This document shows, piece after piece, positions 26,733-36,240 of a stretch of DNA of 64,000 nucleotides. The notes below the pieces were generated by a model, which saw nothing but the letters and a program-made list of their open reading frames with translations, ran no database searches and was not told the DNA's origin. The stretch's first letter is position 1. Each line of letters opens with the position of its first letter. The position numbers and the translations under genes are program-made. Origin of the DNA: Rhodobacter sp. SY28-1 (GTDB lineage Bacteria > Pseudomonadota > Alphaproteobacteria > Rhodobacterales > Rhodobacteraceae); contig NZ_STGH01000002.1 in NCBI RefSeq assembly GCF_005222785.1, positions 744,001 to 808,000 on the forward strand. The letters are read 5' to 3'.

Positions 26733-27533
26733 TCACTCGATCGCCTTGAAGAATCGGTCGCTGCGCCAGGTCCAGACATAGAACAGGCTGGTCCCGGCCG
26801 AAGAGAAGATCACCCGGTCCGCCCGGCCGATCAGGAACTTGGCAGGCAGCATGCCGACCCCGCCCACCGACTGCGAGAACCGGCTGTCGGTCGAGTTGTC
26901 ACGGTTGTCGCCCATCACGAAGTAATTCCCTTCGGGCACCGTGAAGACATCCGTCGTGTCCCCCGGCCCGCCGGTATCGATGTTCAGCACATGGTGCTGG
27001 CGCCCCTCGGGCAGCGTCTCGATGAAACGAGACTTCGTGCAGAGCCCCCCTTCGCCCACCGCGCCGTTCTCGCAGCGCGGGCGGTTGCGCATCGGGCCTT
27101 GCGGCTCGTAGATCTCCTCGAACACCCCGTCCGCCACCTGCGGCGCGGCGGTGCCGTTGATGTACAGGACCCCGTCCTTCATCTGGATCTGGTCGCCCGG
27201 CAGGCCGATCAGCCGCTTGATGTAATCCGTCCCCGCCGTCGGATGCCGGAACACCACCACATCGCCCCGCTCCGGCTCTCCGCCCAGGAAACGCTCCTCG
27301 AACGGGCACAGGGAGATCGTCGTGAAGGGGATCTCGCAGGAATAGCGCGAATAGCCGTACGCCATCTTGTTGACGAACAGGAAGTCGCCGATCAACAGCG
27401 TGTCCTTCATCGATTCCGACGGAATCCAGAACGGCTGGAAGAACACCGACCGGAACCCGATGGCAATCACCAATGCCCAGAAGACGGTCTTGAGTGTCTC
27501 GACGATGCCGCCTTCGGTGGTATCCTTGGCCAT
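26733..27533 (-). CDS. lepB: Signal peptidase I
   Basis: 266-residue membrane protease that removes signal peptides on the periplasmic side. One N-terminal membrane helix (about 12-34) is followed by the catalytic Ser41 in WIPSESMKDTLL. The general-base lysine is in DYIKRLIGLPGD, and the conserved YFVMGDNRDNSTDSR box is present. The start at 27533 has AGGA four bases upstream and gives the usual N-terminus; the frame is open further but codes for nothing plausible. Precedes rnc. Confidence 0.96.
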   Translation of the reverse strand: MAKDTTEGGIVETLKTVFWALVIAIGFRSVFFQPFWIPSESMKDTLLIGDFLFVNKMAYGYSRYSCEIPFTTISLCPFEERFLGGEPERGDVVVFRHPTAGTDYIKRLIGLPGDQIQMKDGVLYINGTAAPQVADGVFEEIYEPQGPMRNRPRCENGAVGEGGLCTKSRFIETLPEGRQHHVLNIDTGGPGDTTDVFTVPEGNYFVMGDNRDNSTDSRFSQSVGGVGMLPAKFLIGRADRVIFSSAGTSLFYVWTWRSDRFFKAIE

Positions 27534-27585
27534 ATTGTCCTGCCTTGATTGTTTGCCGCTTCTTGCGCGCAAGCGCATGGCGAAG

Positions 27586-28299
27586 TCAAGGCAAGCGGCT
27601 GTGACCCCGCGGCCGCTCGGTCGGAACCACCACCTCGGCACGAAAGTCCGGTCCGCGCGTCGGGGCGGTTGCAACCAGCGTCCAGAACCGACCAACAGGG
27701 GGGATATTGCCCGCCACCACCTTGCGCATCCCCGGAATGTGAACGGTCGTGCGATAGCGGCTGCCCGCGCCCGGCAGGATGCCGCTCGGCACCGGCTCTG
27801 GCCCGACCGAGGCGGGAAGCCCGAACCGGAAGGCCAGTCCCTGCGTGGCGTCCGTGTCCGGCGGCAGCGACCGTTCGTCGCTCCAGACCGGGAAGTTGGA
27901 GGTCTTGCGCTCCCCGTCATCCTCGAAGGCGTGAACGTCATAACAGGTCAGCACCAGCCGGAACGGCCCGGTCGCCGCGACGGGCTTTTGCACTTTCAGC
28001 CGCCCGCTGAAAGGTCCGCCCGGCCGCAGATAGCCTGGCGGGTCAAGGTCCAGCACTGTATTGCCGAAGGCGCGGTACCGCAGTTCAAGACGCACGGCCT
28101 TGACCGCGAACCAGACCGTCGCCCCCAGAAGCCCCAGGATCATGATCGAGAACGGGTTGACGAAATCGGGATCGCTCGTGTCAAAGCTGCCGGGCCAGCC
28201 GATCATCCAGCCCAGCCAAGCCGCCCCGCCCAGCGCCGCCGCCGCAATCCCACCCGCGACCAAGGCTTCGATCCGCGGCGAAAACTGCGTCTGGGTCAT
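27586..28299 (-). CDS. Two-helix membrane protein of unknown function
   Basis: 237 residues. Two hydrophobic helices (about 12-34 and 48-68) are followed by a beta-rich domain of some 165 residues with LRPGGPFSGRLKV and RLVLTCYDVHAFEDDGE. It resembles the DUF3592-like arrangement, but I cannot assign the family firmly. It sits between acpS (4 bases upstream) and lepB (about 50 bases downstream), so it is cotranscribed with both. No cysteine pairs or catalytic motif seen. Confidence 0.72.
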   Translation of the reverse strand: MTQTQFSPRIEALVAGGIAAAALGGAAWLGWMIGWPGSFDTSDPDFVNPFSIMILGLLGATVWFAVKAVRLELRYRAFGNTVLDLDPPGYLRPGGPFSGRLKVQKPVAATGPFRLVLTCYDVHAFEDDGERKTSNFPVWSDERSLPPDTDATQGLAFRFGLPASVGPEPVPSGILPGAGSRYRTTVHIPGMRKVVAGNIPPVGRFWTLVATAPTRGPDFRAEVVVPTERPRGHSRLP

Positions 28300-28302
28300 G
28301 GC

Positions 28303-28713
28303 TTATCCCTTGGCTATGGGCCTTGCTTCGATCACCACGAAAGCCTGCGCCCAGGGGTGGTCGTCGGTCAAGGTGACATGGATCACCGCCTCATGACCCG
28401 CAGGCGTCATCGCGTGCAGCCGTTCCGCCGCCCAGCCCGTCACATGCATCACCGGCTGGCCCGACCGCAGATTGGTCACCGCCATGTCTTTCCAGCTGAT
28501 CCCCATGCGCAGACCAGTGCCCAGCGCCTTGGAGCAGGCCTCCTTCGCCGCCCAGCGTTTCGCATAGGTCGCCGCAACCGCGCGGGCCCGGCTTTCGGCC
28601 TTCTTCTGCTCGATCTCGGTGAAGACGCGGTCCTTGAAGCGGTCGCCATGGCGCGCCAGAACCGCCTCGATCCGCTCGATATTGGCAAGGTCGGTGCCGA
28701 TGCCCAGGATCAT
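28303..28713 (-). CDS. acpS: Holo-[acyl-carrier-protein] synthase
   Basis: Transfers 4'-phosphopantetheine from CoA to apo-ACP. 136 residues with the two signatures: [13 protein letters not shown] (metal-binding Asp8) and [15 protein letters not shown] (Glu58). Full length for the family. Begins with ATG at 28711-28713. Usually directly downstream of pdxJ in relatives; here a small unknown gene separates them. Confidence 0.96.
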   Translation of the reverse strand: MILGIGTDLANIERIEAVLARHGDRFKDRVFTEIEQKKAESRARAVAATYAKRWAAKEACSKALGTGLRMGISWKDMAVTNLRSGQPVMHVTGWAAERLHAMTPAGHEAVIHVTLTDDHPWAQAFVVIEARPIAKG

Positions 28714-28752
28714 CGTTGCAGTCCTAATTGAACGATTGGAAGCGCCGCGTCT

Positions 28753-29136
28753 CTAGATTCCACTGCCGATACCTGCTTCCGCAACTGCCCAAGAATGCTC
28801 ATTTCGACGAAGCCGTGGGCTGTGGGAATCTATGCCACGAGCGAACCGTCTAGATGCGGATTGGCCAACATAGTCACGCAGGGCCGTGTCACGCATGATG
28901 CGTGCAACGAGGACGACCAGGTGCTGTCTGCTCAGCGGCCGGCCCTCACGGGCAAGTCTGTCAATTACCGCGGAAGAGAAGCCCTTCGCCGCAAGCAGTA
29001 GATGGGTTTGTTCAGCGCTTGGTCTGAAGTCCAGTTTCGTGCCAAGTAGCTTTTCTACTGCCGCAACTTGAGCAGGTGTCGCTGATCCGGCGGAGCCGAT
29101 ATCTGGTATTTTGACGCTGACTTCAATCTCGCCCAA
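28753..29136 (-). CDS. Small protein of unknown function between pdxJ and acpS
   Basis: 127 codons from a TTG at 29134-29136, three bases after the pdxJ stop, so translation could be coupled. The N-terminal 90 residues have a plausible soluble protein character (IPDIGSAGSATPAQVAAVEK, then HLLLAAKGFSSAVIDRLAREG and HLVVLVARIMRD), while the last 35 are basic and low-complexity. GC is lower than in both neighbours. No family recognised. The weak start and the lack of a ribosome site leave real doubt that it is translated. Confidence 0.45.
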   Translation of the reverse strand: MGEIEVSVKIPDIGSAGSATPAQVAAVEKLLGTKLDFRPSAEQTHLLLAAKGFSSAVIDRLAREGRPLSRQHLVVLVARIMRDTALRDYVGQSASRRFARGIDSHSPRLRRNEHSWAVAEAGIGSGI

Positions 29137-29139
29137 GAC

Positions 29140-29907
29140 TTAAACCAGCCCACGCGCCAGATCCATCCGGCGGCGCATTTCCTCGATCGCAGGACCAAGG
29201 CCCCGGAAGATCGCCTCGCCCACCAGGAAATGGCCGATGTTCAGCTCGGCCAGTTCCGGGATCGCCGCAATCGGCTCGACATTCTCATAGGTCAGGCCAT
29301 GCCCGGCGTGGACCTCCAGCCCAAGACTCGCGGCGAACTCGGCCCCCGACCGCAGGGCGTCCAGCTCGCGCTCGGCCAGCGCCGTTTCGCCGTCAGCCAG
29401 CAGGTCGGAATACAGCCCGGTGTGCAGTTCGACCACCGCCGCGCCGATCCGGGCGCTGGCCTCGATCTGCCGGGGGTCGTGGCTGATGAACATGCTGACG
29501 CGGCAGCCCGCCTCACGCAGCGGAGTGATATAATCGGTCAGCCGGTTCTGGTCGCTGGCGACGTCGAGGCCTCCCTCGGTCGTCCGCTCCTCGCGCTTTT
29601 CCGGCACCAGGCAGACGGCATGCGGCTTGTGACGCAGGACGATGGCCTGCATTTCCGACGTCGCAGCACATTCAAAGTTCAAGGGCACCGTCAGGGCCGC
29701 CATCAGCGCGTCGATATCCGCGTCGCGGATGTGGCGCCGGTCCTCGCGCAGATGCGCGGTGATCCCGTCCGCCCCGGCCGTTTCCGCCAGCAGCGCCGCG
29801 CGCAAAGGGTCGGGCCAGGCGCTGCCGCGCGCGTTCCGCACGGTCGCGACATGGTCGATATTGACCCCCAGACGCAGCTTGCCGACTTCACGCATTGGCA
29901 TCGTCAT
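29140..29907 (-). CDS. pdxJ: Pyridoxine 5'-phosphate synthase
   Basis: Condenses 1-deoxyxylulose 5-phosphate with 3-amino-2-oxopropyl phosphate in the DXP-dependent vitamin B6 route. 255 residues, TIM barrel. Conserved blocks: LGVNIDHVATVRNAR at the N-terminus, GADGITAHLREDRRHI, CLVPEKREERTTEGGLD and the C-terminal LNIGHFLVGEAIF. Ribosome site AGAGG 5 bases before the ATG at 29907. Preceded by a DUF2062 gene 29 bases upstream. Pyridoxal phosphate is used by the aminotransferase-fold lyase at 41.7 kb, among others. Confidence 0.96.
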   Translation of the reverse strand: MTMPMREVGKLRLGVNIDHVATVRNARGSAWPDPLRAALLAETAGADGITAHLREDRRHIRDADIDALMAALTVPLNFECAATSEMQAIVLRHKPHAVCLVPEKREERTTEGGLDVASDQNRLTDYITPLREAGCRVSMFISHDPRQIEASARIGAAVVELHTGLYSDLLADGETALAERELDALRSGAEFAASLGLEVHAGHGLTYENVEPIAAIPELAELNIGHFLVGEAIFRGLGPAIEEMRRRMDLARGLV

Positions 29908-29936
29908 CCCAGCCTCTTCCTGTTTCCGGGCACAGT

Positions 29937-30644
29937 CTAGGGCGTTCCCGGCGTGTCGTCATCGGCTTCGTCGCCGCCCTTCTCGTTGCGCCGCTTCAGC
30001 CTTGCCGCCGCTTCGGCCAGCTTGGCCCGCATCTTGCCACGCCGCTCGGCCCGCTCATGCGCCGTGGCCGCGCGGGCCTTCTGGTAGGCCTCGACCAACG
30101 GGATCGTCAGGTAATAGGCGATGGCGCTGATGACGATGGCCGGGCCCAGCGCACCAATGAACCATGGCAGGTAGATCTCGTTCCAGAACTGGATCAGCCC
30201 GTCCCACTGCGCCTTTTCCGGCCCGAACAGGGCCATGAAGTTGAACCACAGGTCATGTAGGGCGTTTTCCAGCGCGCCAAGGATGTATTTGGCGTTCAAG
30301 GGCGCCTCGATGCCAAGCATCCAGTGCCCCAGCCAGACCGCAAAGACCGTGAACGGCGGCGTCGTCAGCGGGTTGGTGTTGAACGTGCCCAGCAGCGCCG
30401 CCAGCACATTGCCTCGCATCAGCCGCGCCATCCCCCAGGCCGCCAGGAACTGCAGGCCCGGCAAGGGCAGGAAGCCGATGAAGAACCCGGCAAAGACCCC
30501 GCGCGCTACCCGGTGCGGCTGATCCGGCAAGCGGCGCATCCGGTAGACGACATAGCGGGTCGCCCGCTTGAATCCCGATTTTGGGTAGACCTGCTCGCGC
30601 AGCCACGCGCCCCAACCGACCGGATCCCTGCGCTTGAAAACCAA
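29937..30644 (-). CDS. DUF2062 membrane protein
   Basis: 235 residues. Starts with TTG at 30642-30644, with GGAG close by. Pattern HRVARGVFAGFFIGFLPLPGLQ and NTNPLTTPPFTVFAVWLG are the DUF2062 hallmarks; two or three membrane helices follow, and the C-terminal 45 residues are very charged (a basic, lysine/arginine-rich helix). Function unknown; a constant neighbour of rel and pdxJ in this order. The gap to the rel stop is 38 bases. Confidence 0.87.
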   Translation of the reverse strand: MVFKRRDPVGWGAWLREQVYPKSGFKRATRYVVYRMRRLPDQPHRVARGVFAGFFIGFLPLPGLQFLAAWGMARLMRGNVLAALLGTFNTNPLTTPPFTVFAVWLGHWMLGIEAPLNAKYILGALENALHDLWFNFMALFGPEKAQWDGLIQFWNEIYLPWFIGALGPAIVISAIAYYLTIPLVEAYQKARAATAHERAERRGKMRAKLAEAAARLKRRNEKGGDEADDDTPGTP

Positions 30645-30682
30645 CTTCTCCGCCTTTTCGCCTCTAAGCCCGTTCTGCTGTC

Positions 30683-32800
30683 CTAGGGCCGCCGTGTCAA
30701 ATCCCGATGACGCGAGATTTGCGCAACGTCCGTCTCGGCTTCCAGCGCCGTCATGACCATGTGCAGGTGCTCAACGTCCCGGAGATCCACGTCAACAATG
30801 AGGCGATAGAAGTCCGGTTTCCGGTCGGTAAAGCGCAGGTCGCTGATATTGGCCTTCTGCTCGCCGATCAGGGTGCAGATCCGGCCCAGCACGCCCGCGT
30901 CGTTCGAGATCGTCAGGTCCAGGCTGATGGTGAACACCGGCTTGTGGCGCCCCGAATGCCAGTGCAGGTCCACCCAGCGCGAGGTCTGGTCCTCGAACTC
31001 TTCCAGCGCAGGGCAGTCGATGGCATGGACGACCACGCCCTGCCCTCGGTAGGTGATGCCGACGATCCGTTCGCCCGGGACCGGCTGGCAGCACTGGGCA
31101 CGGCGAAACTCCTGATCCGCCGTCAGACCCGCCACCGGGCGCCCCGAATCGACTTCTTCCGCCGTGGCCTGCGCCAGTTCGGGATAGAGGATCTCCACCA
31201 CCCGCCGCGCCGGCATCTCGGCTGACCCCAGCCGCGCCAGAAGGTCCGCTTCGTCCGCCAGCCCCAGCATCTTGGCCGCCGTCCGCAAGGCCTTGTCCGT
31301 GGCCTTCTTGCCGACGTTCTCGAACGCCGCCCGCGCCAGTTCCTGCCCCAGCTTGACGAACCGCCCGCGGTCCTCCTCGCGCAAGCTCCGCCGGATCGCC
31401 GCCTTCGCCCGCCCCGTCGTCACGATGTCGATCCAGCTGGACTGCGGCCGCTGCCCTTCGGCCGTGATGATCTCGACCGACTGCCCGTTCTTCAGCCGTG
31501 TCCACAAGGGCACCCGAATGCCGTCGATCTTCGCGGAAACACACGAGTTCCCGATCCGGGTGTGGATCGCATAGGCGAAGTCCAGCGGCGTCGCCCCCCG
31601 CGGCATCTGGATCACGTCGCCCTTGGGCGTGAAGCAGAAGACCTGGTCGGAATACATCTCCAGCTTGACGTGTTCCAGAAATTCGTCGTGGTCTTCCTCG
31701 TCCAGCCGTTCGGTCAGCCCCGCGATCCACTTCGCCGGATCAACCGCAAAGGGGTTCTGCGCCCGCACGCCCTCACGATAGGACCAATGCGCCGCCACGC
31801 CCGCCTCGGCCACCTCGTGCATCTCGCGCGTCCGGATCTGCACCTCGACCCGCTTGCCATCGCGGCCACTGACCGTCGTGTGGATCGACCGATAGCCGTT
31901 GTTCTTCGGCTGGCTGATGTAATCCTTGAACCGCCCCGGCACCGCCCGCCAGCGCTGGTGGATCACCCCCAGGATGCGGTAGCAATCCGCCACGCTGCTG
32001 CAGATCACCCGGAAGCCATAGATGTCGGACAACCGGCTGAACGCCAGGTCCTTCTCCTGCATCTTCCGCCAGATGCTGTAGGGCTTCTTCGCCCGCCCGA
32101 AGACATCCGCCTCGATCCGGGCCTTCTCCAGCTCATGCGTGATGTCGTGGCTGATCTGGTGCACCACATCGCCGGTTTCCCGCTGCAGCGTCAGAAACCG
32201 CCGCATGATCGAATTGCGCGCCTCGGGGTTCAGGACCTTGAAGGACAGATCCTCCAACTCCTCGCGCATCCACTGCATACCCATCCGCCCGGCCAATGGA
32301 GCGAAAATCTCCATCGTCTCGCGCGCCTTCTGGGCCTGCTTTTCCGCCGACATCGACTTGATCGTCCGCATGTTGTGCAGACGGTCGGCCAGCTTGACCA
32401 GGATCACCCGCAGGTCGCGGGACATCGCCATGAACAGCTTGCGGAAGTTCTCGGCCTGCTGGCTTTCAGTGCTGGACAGCTGCAGGTTGGTCAGCTTGGT
32501 CACCCCGTCGACCAGTTCCGCCACTTCCTCGCCGAACATCGACGACAGGTCGGCATAGGTCGACCGCGTGTCCTCGATCGTGTCGTGCAGCAGCGCGGTG
32601 ACGATGGTCGCATCATCCAGCCGCTGCTCGGTCAGGATCGCCGCCACCGCGACGGGATGCGTGAAGTAGGGCTCGCCCGACTTCCGCATCTGCCCTTCAT
32701 GCATCTTGAACCCGTAGGCATAGGCCCTGCGGATCAGGTCGGCATTGCAACGCGGGTTGTAATTGCGAACCAGGGCGATGAGGTCTTCGACGTCGATCAT
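30683..32800 (-). CDS. Bifunctional (p)ppGpp synthetase/hydrolase (Rel/SpoT)
   Basis: 705-residue RSH enzyme, cytosolic, making and degrading the stringent-response alarmone. The hydrolase HD domain is intact (FTHPVAVAAIL, LLHDTIEDT). The synthetase domain has KPYSIWRKMQEKDLAFSRLSD and YRSIHTTV; TGS (TPKGDVIQMPRGATPLDFAY) and C-terminal ACT domains follow. Only one RSH is seen, normal for alphaproteobacteria. Start at 32800 with a GGGGCGG site. Follows rpoZ by 28 bases, the classic pairing. Confidence 0.96.
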   Translation of the reverse strand: MIDVEDLIALVRNYNPRCNADLIRRAYAYGFKMHEGQMRKSGEPYFTHPVAVAAILTEQRLDDATIVTALLHDTIEDTRSTYADLSSMFGEEVAELVDGVTKLTNLQLSSTESQQAENFRKLFMAMSRDLRVILVKLADRLHNMRTIKSMSAEKQAQKARETMEIFAPLAGRMGMQWMREELEDLSFKVLNPEARNSIMRRFLTLQRETGDVVHQISHDITHELEKARIEADVFGRAKKPYSIWRKMQEKDLAFSRLSDIYGFRVICSSVADCYRILGVIHQRWRAVPGRFKDYISQPKNNGYRSIHTTVSGRDGKRVEVQIRTREMHEVAEAGVAAHWSYREGVRAQNPFAVDPAKWIAGLTERLDEEDHDEFLEHVKLEMYSDQVFCFTPKGDVIQMPRGATPLDFAYAIHTRIGNSCVSAKIDGIRVPLWTRLKNGQSVEIITAEGQRPQSSWIDIVTTGRAKAAIRRSLREEDRGRFVKLGQELARAAFENVGKKATDKALRTAAKMLGLADEADLLARLGSAEMPARRVVEILYPELAQATAEEVDSGRPVAGLTADQEFRRAQCCQPVPGERIVGITYRGQGVVVHAIDCPALEEFEDQTSRWVDLHWHSGRHKPVFTISLDLTISNDAGVLGRICTLIGEQKANISDLRFTDRKPDFYRLIVDVDLRDVEHLHMVMTALEAETDVAQISRHRDLTRRP

Positions 32801-32828
32801 CACCGCCCCGCTTCCGGGCAAAAGCCCG

Positions 32829-33182
32829 TCAGAATTCGCCCTGGGCTTCCATCAGGGCGCGGAGGAGTTTCTCTTCCGACATGTCATCGACCATCGGACG
32901 ATCCATCTCGCCGCCCATCAGAAGCGCCATCTGGTCTTCTTCCGGCTCGTCGACCTCGATCTGGGTCTGATAGCTTTCGATCATCCGCTCGCGCAGAACC
33001 TCGGCCTGCTGCGCCTCATCGGCGATCTCGCGCAGGGCCACGACAGGGTTCTTGTCGTTGTCGCGGTCCACCGTCACCGGCGAACCCGAGGCGATCTCGC
33101 GCGCACGGTGGGCGGCCAGCATCACCAGCTCGAACCGGTTCGGGACCTTGTCAACGCAATCTTCGACCGTCACGCGGGCCAT
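32829..33182 (-). CDS. rpoZ: RNA polymerase omega subunit
   Basis: 117-residue subunit that aids assembly of the polymerase and contributes to the ppGpp site. N-terminal pattern [20 protein letters not shown] and [20 protein letters not shown] are diagnostic. The C-terminal tail is acidic, longer than in E. coli, as usual here. GGAG six bases before the ATG. First in the rpoZ-rel-DUF2062-pdxJ series, with about 120 bases of leader before it. Confidence 0.96.
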   Translation of the reverse strand: MARVTVEDCVDKVPNRFELVMLAAHRAREIASGSPVTVDRDNDKNPVVALREIADEAQQAEVLRERMIESYQTQIEVDEPEEDQMALLMGGEMDRPMVDDMSEEKLLRALMEAQGEF

Positions 33183-33302
33183 GGGATACTCCAATCGGTA
33201 GCTTCGCTGGAAGTGGCCTGTTTATGCCGGTCAGACAGGCTTGACAAGCGGCAAATCGGCCAATTTCAGGGGGTTTGATCCGGCAGATCGATCACAACCG
33301 GG

Positions 33303-33875
33303 TCACAGTGGCCTGACCGCTGCACGATCCGCCTCCGGCAGGGCAGCCAGCATCTCGGCCACGGTCAGGCCGGTGCGCGGATGCACCCAGTCCGGCGCGA
33401 CATCGGCCAGCGGTACCAGGACGAAGGCCCGGTCCTGCAGGCGCGGATGCGGCAGGATCAGCTGGTCGGGGGTGCGCCTGATCTGCATCTCCGGCGGCAG
33501 GTTGCGCCAGTCGTCCAGGGTTGCCGCGTCCGGCAAGACCGAATCGCCCAGTGCCAGCAGGTCCATGTCCAGGGTCCGCATGCCCCAGCGTGTTTCCCGC
33601 TTGCGGCCAAACTGCCCCTCGATCCGGTGCAATGTTGCCATGATTGACGTTGCGTCAGTTTCCGGTCCGACCTCCAGCACCGCGGCGGCGTTGACATAGT
33701 CCGGCCCGGCACCGGCCGGAAAGCAGGGCGTGGCAAAGAACCGGCTAACTGCCAGAACGGAAAGGCCTTCTTCGGAAAGCGCTTTCACTGCCCGTTCCAA
33801 GGTCACCGCTGGGGGGTCACCCTCGAATGGCAGATTTGCGCCGAGCGCAACCAATGCGTGTATGGATTTCACCAT
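33303..33875 (-). CDS. folK: 2-amino-4-hydroxy-6-hydroxymethyldihydropteridine pyrophosphokinase
   Basis: HPPK of folate synthesis: transfers pyrophosphate from ATP to the pterin. About 190 residues. Signatures ALVALGANLP, then GPDYVNAAAVLE and RWGMRTLDMDLLALGD (the catalytic Asp pair) and LILPHPRLQDRAFVLVPLADV. Start uncertain: ATG codons at 33887 and 33875 and a GTG at 33902 are in frame and none has a good ribosome site; 33875 gives the usual family N-terminus. Tetrahydrofolate made downstream would serve the GcvT-type proteins of the methylamine region. Confidence 0.92.
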   Translation of the reverse strand: MVKSIHALVALGANLPFEGDPPAVTLERAVKALSEEGLSVLAVSRFFATPCFPAGAGPDYVNAAAVLEVGPETDATSIMATLHRIEGQFGRKRETRWGMRTLDMDLLALGDSVLPDAATLDDWRNLPPEMQIRRTPDQLILPHPRLQDRAFVLVPLADVAPDWVHPRTGLTVAEMLAALPEADRAAVRPL

Positions 33876-34019
33876 CAGTGGGAACATTTTCCTATACTTC
33901 ACTTGTCGGAAACCATGTCCGACTGATATTCAGCAGTGGTTAGCCGCGGGAACATGCATTTCGCCGTGCCCAAGACACGGACCTTACTTTCCGCGCGGCG
34001 ACATTGAGGGGACCTTTAG

Positions 34020-34595
34020 ATGTTTTACAAGGACGAACGGCTCGCGCTGTTCATTGATGGATCGAACCTTTACGCGGCCGCCAAGGCACTGGGTTTCGAC
34101 ATCGACTACAAGCTTCTGCGGATGGAGTTCATGCGTCGGGGAAAGCTTCTCCGCGCGTTCTACTACACCGCGCTGCTTGAAAACGACGACTACTCGCCGA
34201 TCCGGCCGCTGGTGGACTGGCTCCACTACAACGGCTTCACCATGCGCACCAAACCGGCGAAGGAATACACCGACAGCCAGGGACGGCGGAAGGTGAAGGG
34301 CAACATGGACATCGAACTTTGCGTCGATGCCATGGAACTTGCGCCGCGCGTCGATCATGTGGTGCTGTTCTCGGGCGACGGCGACTTCCGTCCGCTGGTG
34401 GAAAGCCTGCAACGTCAAGGGGTTCGGGTGTCAGTCGTCTCGACGATCCGCAGCCAGCCGCCGATGATCGCGGACGAACTGCGCCGTCAGGCCGACAACT
34501 TCATCGAGCTGGACGAGCTGCGCGAAGTCATCGGCCGCCCGCCGCGTGAACCGCGCCCGATGGTAAACGAAGAGGTCGCGGTCGAGGCGAAGTGA
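34020..34595 (+). CDS. NYN domain ribonuclease-like protein (LabA/DUF88)
   Basis: 191 residues. The PIN-like NYN fold shows its acidic set: Asp13 in ALFIDGSNLYAA, Asp97 in GNMDIELCVDAM, and Asp120 and Asp122 in FSGDGDFRPLVE. These should bind metal and cut RNA. The tail is proline-rich. GAGGGG eight bases before ATG. Divergent from folK; a yqaA-type gene follows after 46 bases. Substrate RNA unknown. Confidence 0.92.
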   Translation: MFYKDERLALFIDGSNLYAAAKALGFDIDYKLLRMEFMRRGKLLRAFYYTALLENDDYSPIRPLVDWLHYNGFTMRTKPAKEYTDSQGRRKVKGNMDIELCVDAMELAPRVDHVVLFSGDGDFRPLVESLQRQGVRVSVVSTIRSQPPMIADELRRQADNFIELDELREVIGRPPREPRPMVNEEVAVEAK

Positions 34596-34641
34596 TTGCT
34601 GCAATTGCCGGAGTGGCTGGGGAGCACTCGGTGATCGCAGC

Positions 34642-35070
34642 ATGATCGCGCTGACCGGCTTGTTCGTTGCGGCCTTCCTGGCCGCGACGCCGGTGCCGTT
34701 CCAGTCGGAACTCGTGTTCCTCGGCCTGCAGGCCGCGGGCTGGGATACCTTTGCGCTGGTCGTGGTCGCCTCGATCGGCAACACGCTTGGCTCCTGCGTG
34801 ACCTATGCGCTTGGCCGTTGGCTGGCCGACCAGCGCGACCACCGCTGGTTTCCGTTGAACCCTGTCCAGATGGCCCGCGCCGAAGGCTGGTGGGGCCGCT
34901 GGGGCCTCTGGCTCCTCCTTCTGTCCTGGGCACCCTTCGGCGACATGATCGTCGCGCTTTCGGGCGTGCTGCGCGTGCCGTTTCCGGTCTTCCTGGTCCT
35001 GGTCGCCCTCGCCAAGACCGGGCGCTACATTGCCCTCGGCTGGCTTGGCGCGGCGGCCTTCGGCATCTGA
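34642..35070 (+). CDS. yqaA: YqaA family membrane protein
   Basis: 142 residues with four to five membrane helices, a short relative of the DedA/SNARE-associated family. Signatures FLAATPVPFQSELVFLGLQ, VVASIGNTLGSCVTYALG and LSWAPFGDMIVALSGVLRVP match YqaA. DedA relatives carry lipids across the membrane; YqaA itself is unassigned. Ends just before palindromic repeat site D. Confidence 0.9.
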   Translation: MIALTGLFVAAFLAATPVPFQSELVFLGLQAAGWDTFALVVVASIGNTLGSCVTYALGRWLADQRDHRWFPLNPVQMARAEGWWGRWGLWLLLLSWAPFGDMIVALSGVLRVPFPVFLVLVALAKTGRYIALGWLGAAAFGI

Positions 35071-35078
35071 AGGCACCG

Positions 35079-35147
35079 CTCGTCGATGCCTTTCGGGCAC
35101 TCCTCGCTGGGGACCCACCGACGAGAAGCCGAAGGCGCACGAGGAGG
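35079..35147. repeat. CTCCTCG/CTCGTCG palindromic repeat, site D
   Basis: Left module CTCGTCG-14 bases-CTCCTCG (35079-35106), right module CGACGAG-14 bases-CGAGGAG (35119-35146). The right half contains AGAAGCCGAAGGCGCACGAG, nearly identical to site E at 43440 and to the reverse of site B. Begins 9 bases after the yqaA stop. Confidence 0.72.
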
Positions 35148-35286
35148 GACACGGTCAAACAATCCTGAACGCCCACAGCCAAGCCCTTGAAATCCCTGAC
35201 GGGTCCAAACCTGTCCTGCGTGGACACTGGACGCCTCGCCCCACAGGCCTTAAGTCTGCCCTGACCGCCCTGCCGAAGGCCACCCG

Positions 35287-36240
35287 ATGCCCGACCTGCC
35301 CCCCCTGACCCTCTACCTCGCCGCCCCTCGCGGCTTCTGTGCCGGGGTGGATCGCGCGATCAAGATCGTCGAGATGGCCCTGCAGAAATGGGGCGCCCCG
35401 GTCTACGTCCGGCACGAGATCGTCCACAACAAGTTCGTCGTCGACGCCCTGAAAGCCCAGGGCGCGATCTTCGTCGAGGAACTGGAAGACTGCCCCACCG
35501 ACCGCCCCGTCGTCTTCTCGGCCCATGGCGTCCCGAAGTCCGTCCCGGCCGAGGCGAGCCGCCGCGAGATGATCGCCGTCGACGCCACCTGCCCCCTCGT
35601 CACCAAGGTTCACAACGAGGCCGCCCGCCACCACGAGGCCGGCACCCAGATGATCTACATCGGCCACGAGGGCCACCCCGAGACCGTCGGCACGATGGGC
35701 CAGCTCCCCCCCGGCGAAGTCCTCCTCGTCGAAACCGTCGAAGACGTCGCCACCCTTCAGGTCCGCGACCCGGCCAAGCTCGCCTTCATAACCCAGACCA
35801 CCCTCTCGGTCGACGACACCGCCGAGATCGCCGCCGCCCTCAAGGCCCGCTTCCCGAAAATCCACGCCCCCGCCCACGACGACATCTGCTACGCCACCAC
35901 CAACCGTCAGGCCGCCGTGAAGGCCGTCGCCCCAAAGATCGACGCCCTCCTCGTGATCGGCGCCCCCAACTCCTCGAACTCCAAGCGCCTGGTCGAGGTC
36001 GGCACAGCCGCCGGCTGCCCCTATTCCATGCTGATCCAGCGCGCCGCCGACATCGACTGGCGTGCCCTCCAAGGTGCGCGCGCCATCGGCCTCACCGCCG
36101 GGGCCAGCGCGCCGGAAGTCCTCGTCACCGAAGTCATCGACGCCTTCCGCGCCCGCTACCAAATCACCGTGGACCTCGTGGAAACCGCCGTCGAGGACAT
36201 CGAGTTCAAGGTCCCCCGCATCCTGCGCGAGCCCGCATGA
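35287..36240 (+). CDS. ispH: 4-hydroxy-3-methylbut-2-enyl diphosphate reductase
   Basis: Iron-sulfur enzyme making IPP and DMAPP in the last step of the MEP isoprenoid route. 317 residues. The three cluster cysteines are Cys18 ([11 protein letters not shown]), Cys102 ([11 protein letters not shown]) and Cys201 ([11 protein letters not shown]). Substrate-binding His47, His80 and His130 and Glu132 (GHPETVGT) are present. Starts a run of five same-strand genes; its stop overlaps the next ATG (ATGA at 36237-36240). Confidence 0.97.
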   Translation: MPDLPPLTLYLAAPRGFCAGVDRAIKIVEMALQKWGAPVYVRHEIVHNKFVVDALKAQGAIFVEELEDCPTDRPVVFSAHGVPKSVPAEASRREMIAVDATCPLVTKVHNEAARHHEAGTQMIYIGHEGHPETVGTMGQLPPGEVLLVETVEDVATLQVRDPAKLAFITQTTLSVDDTAEIAAALKARFPKIHAPAHDDICYATTNRQAAVKAVAPKIDALLVIGAPNSSNSKRLVEVGTAAGCPYSMLIQRAADIDWRALQGARAIGLTAGASAPEVLVTEVIDAFRARYQITVDLVETAVEDIEFKVPRILREPA

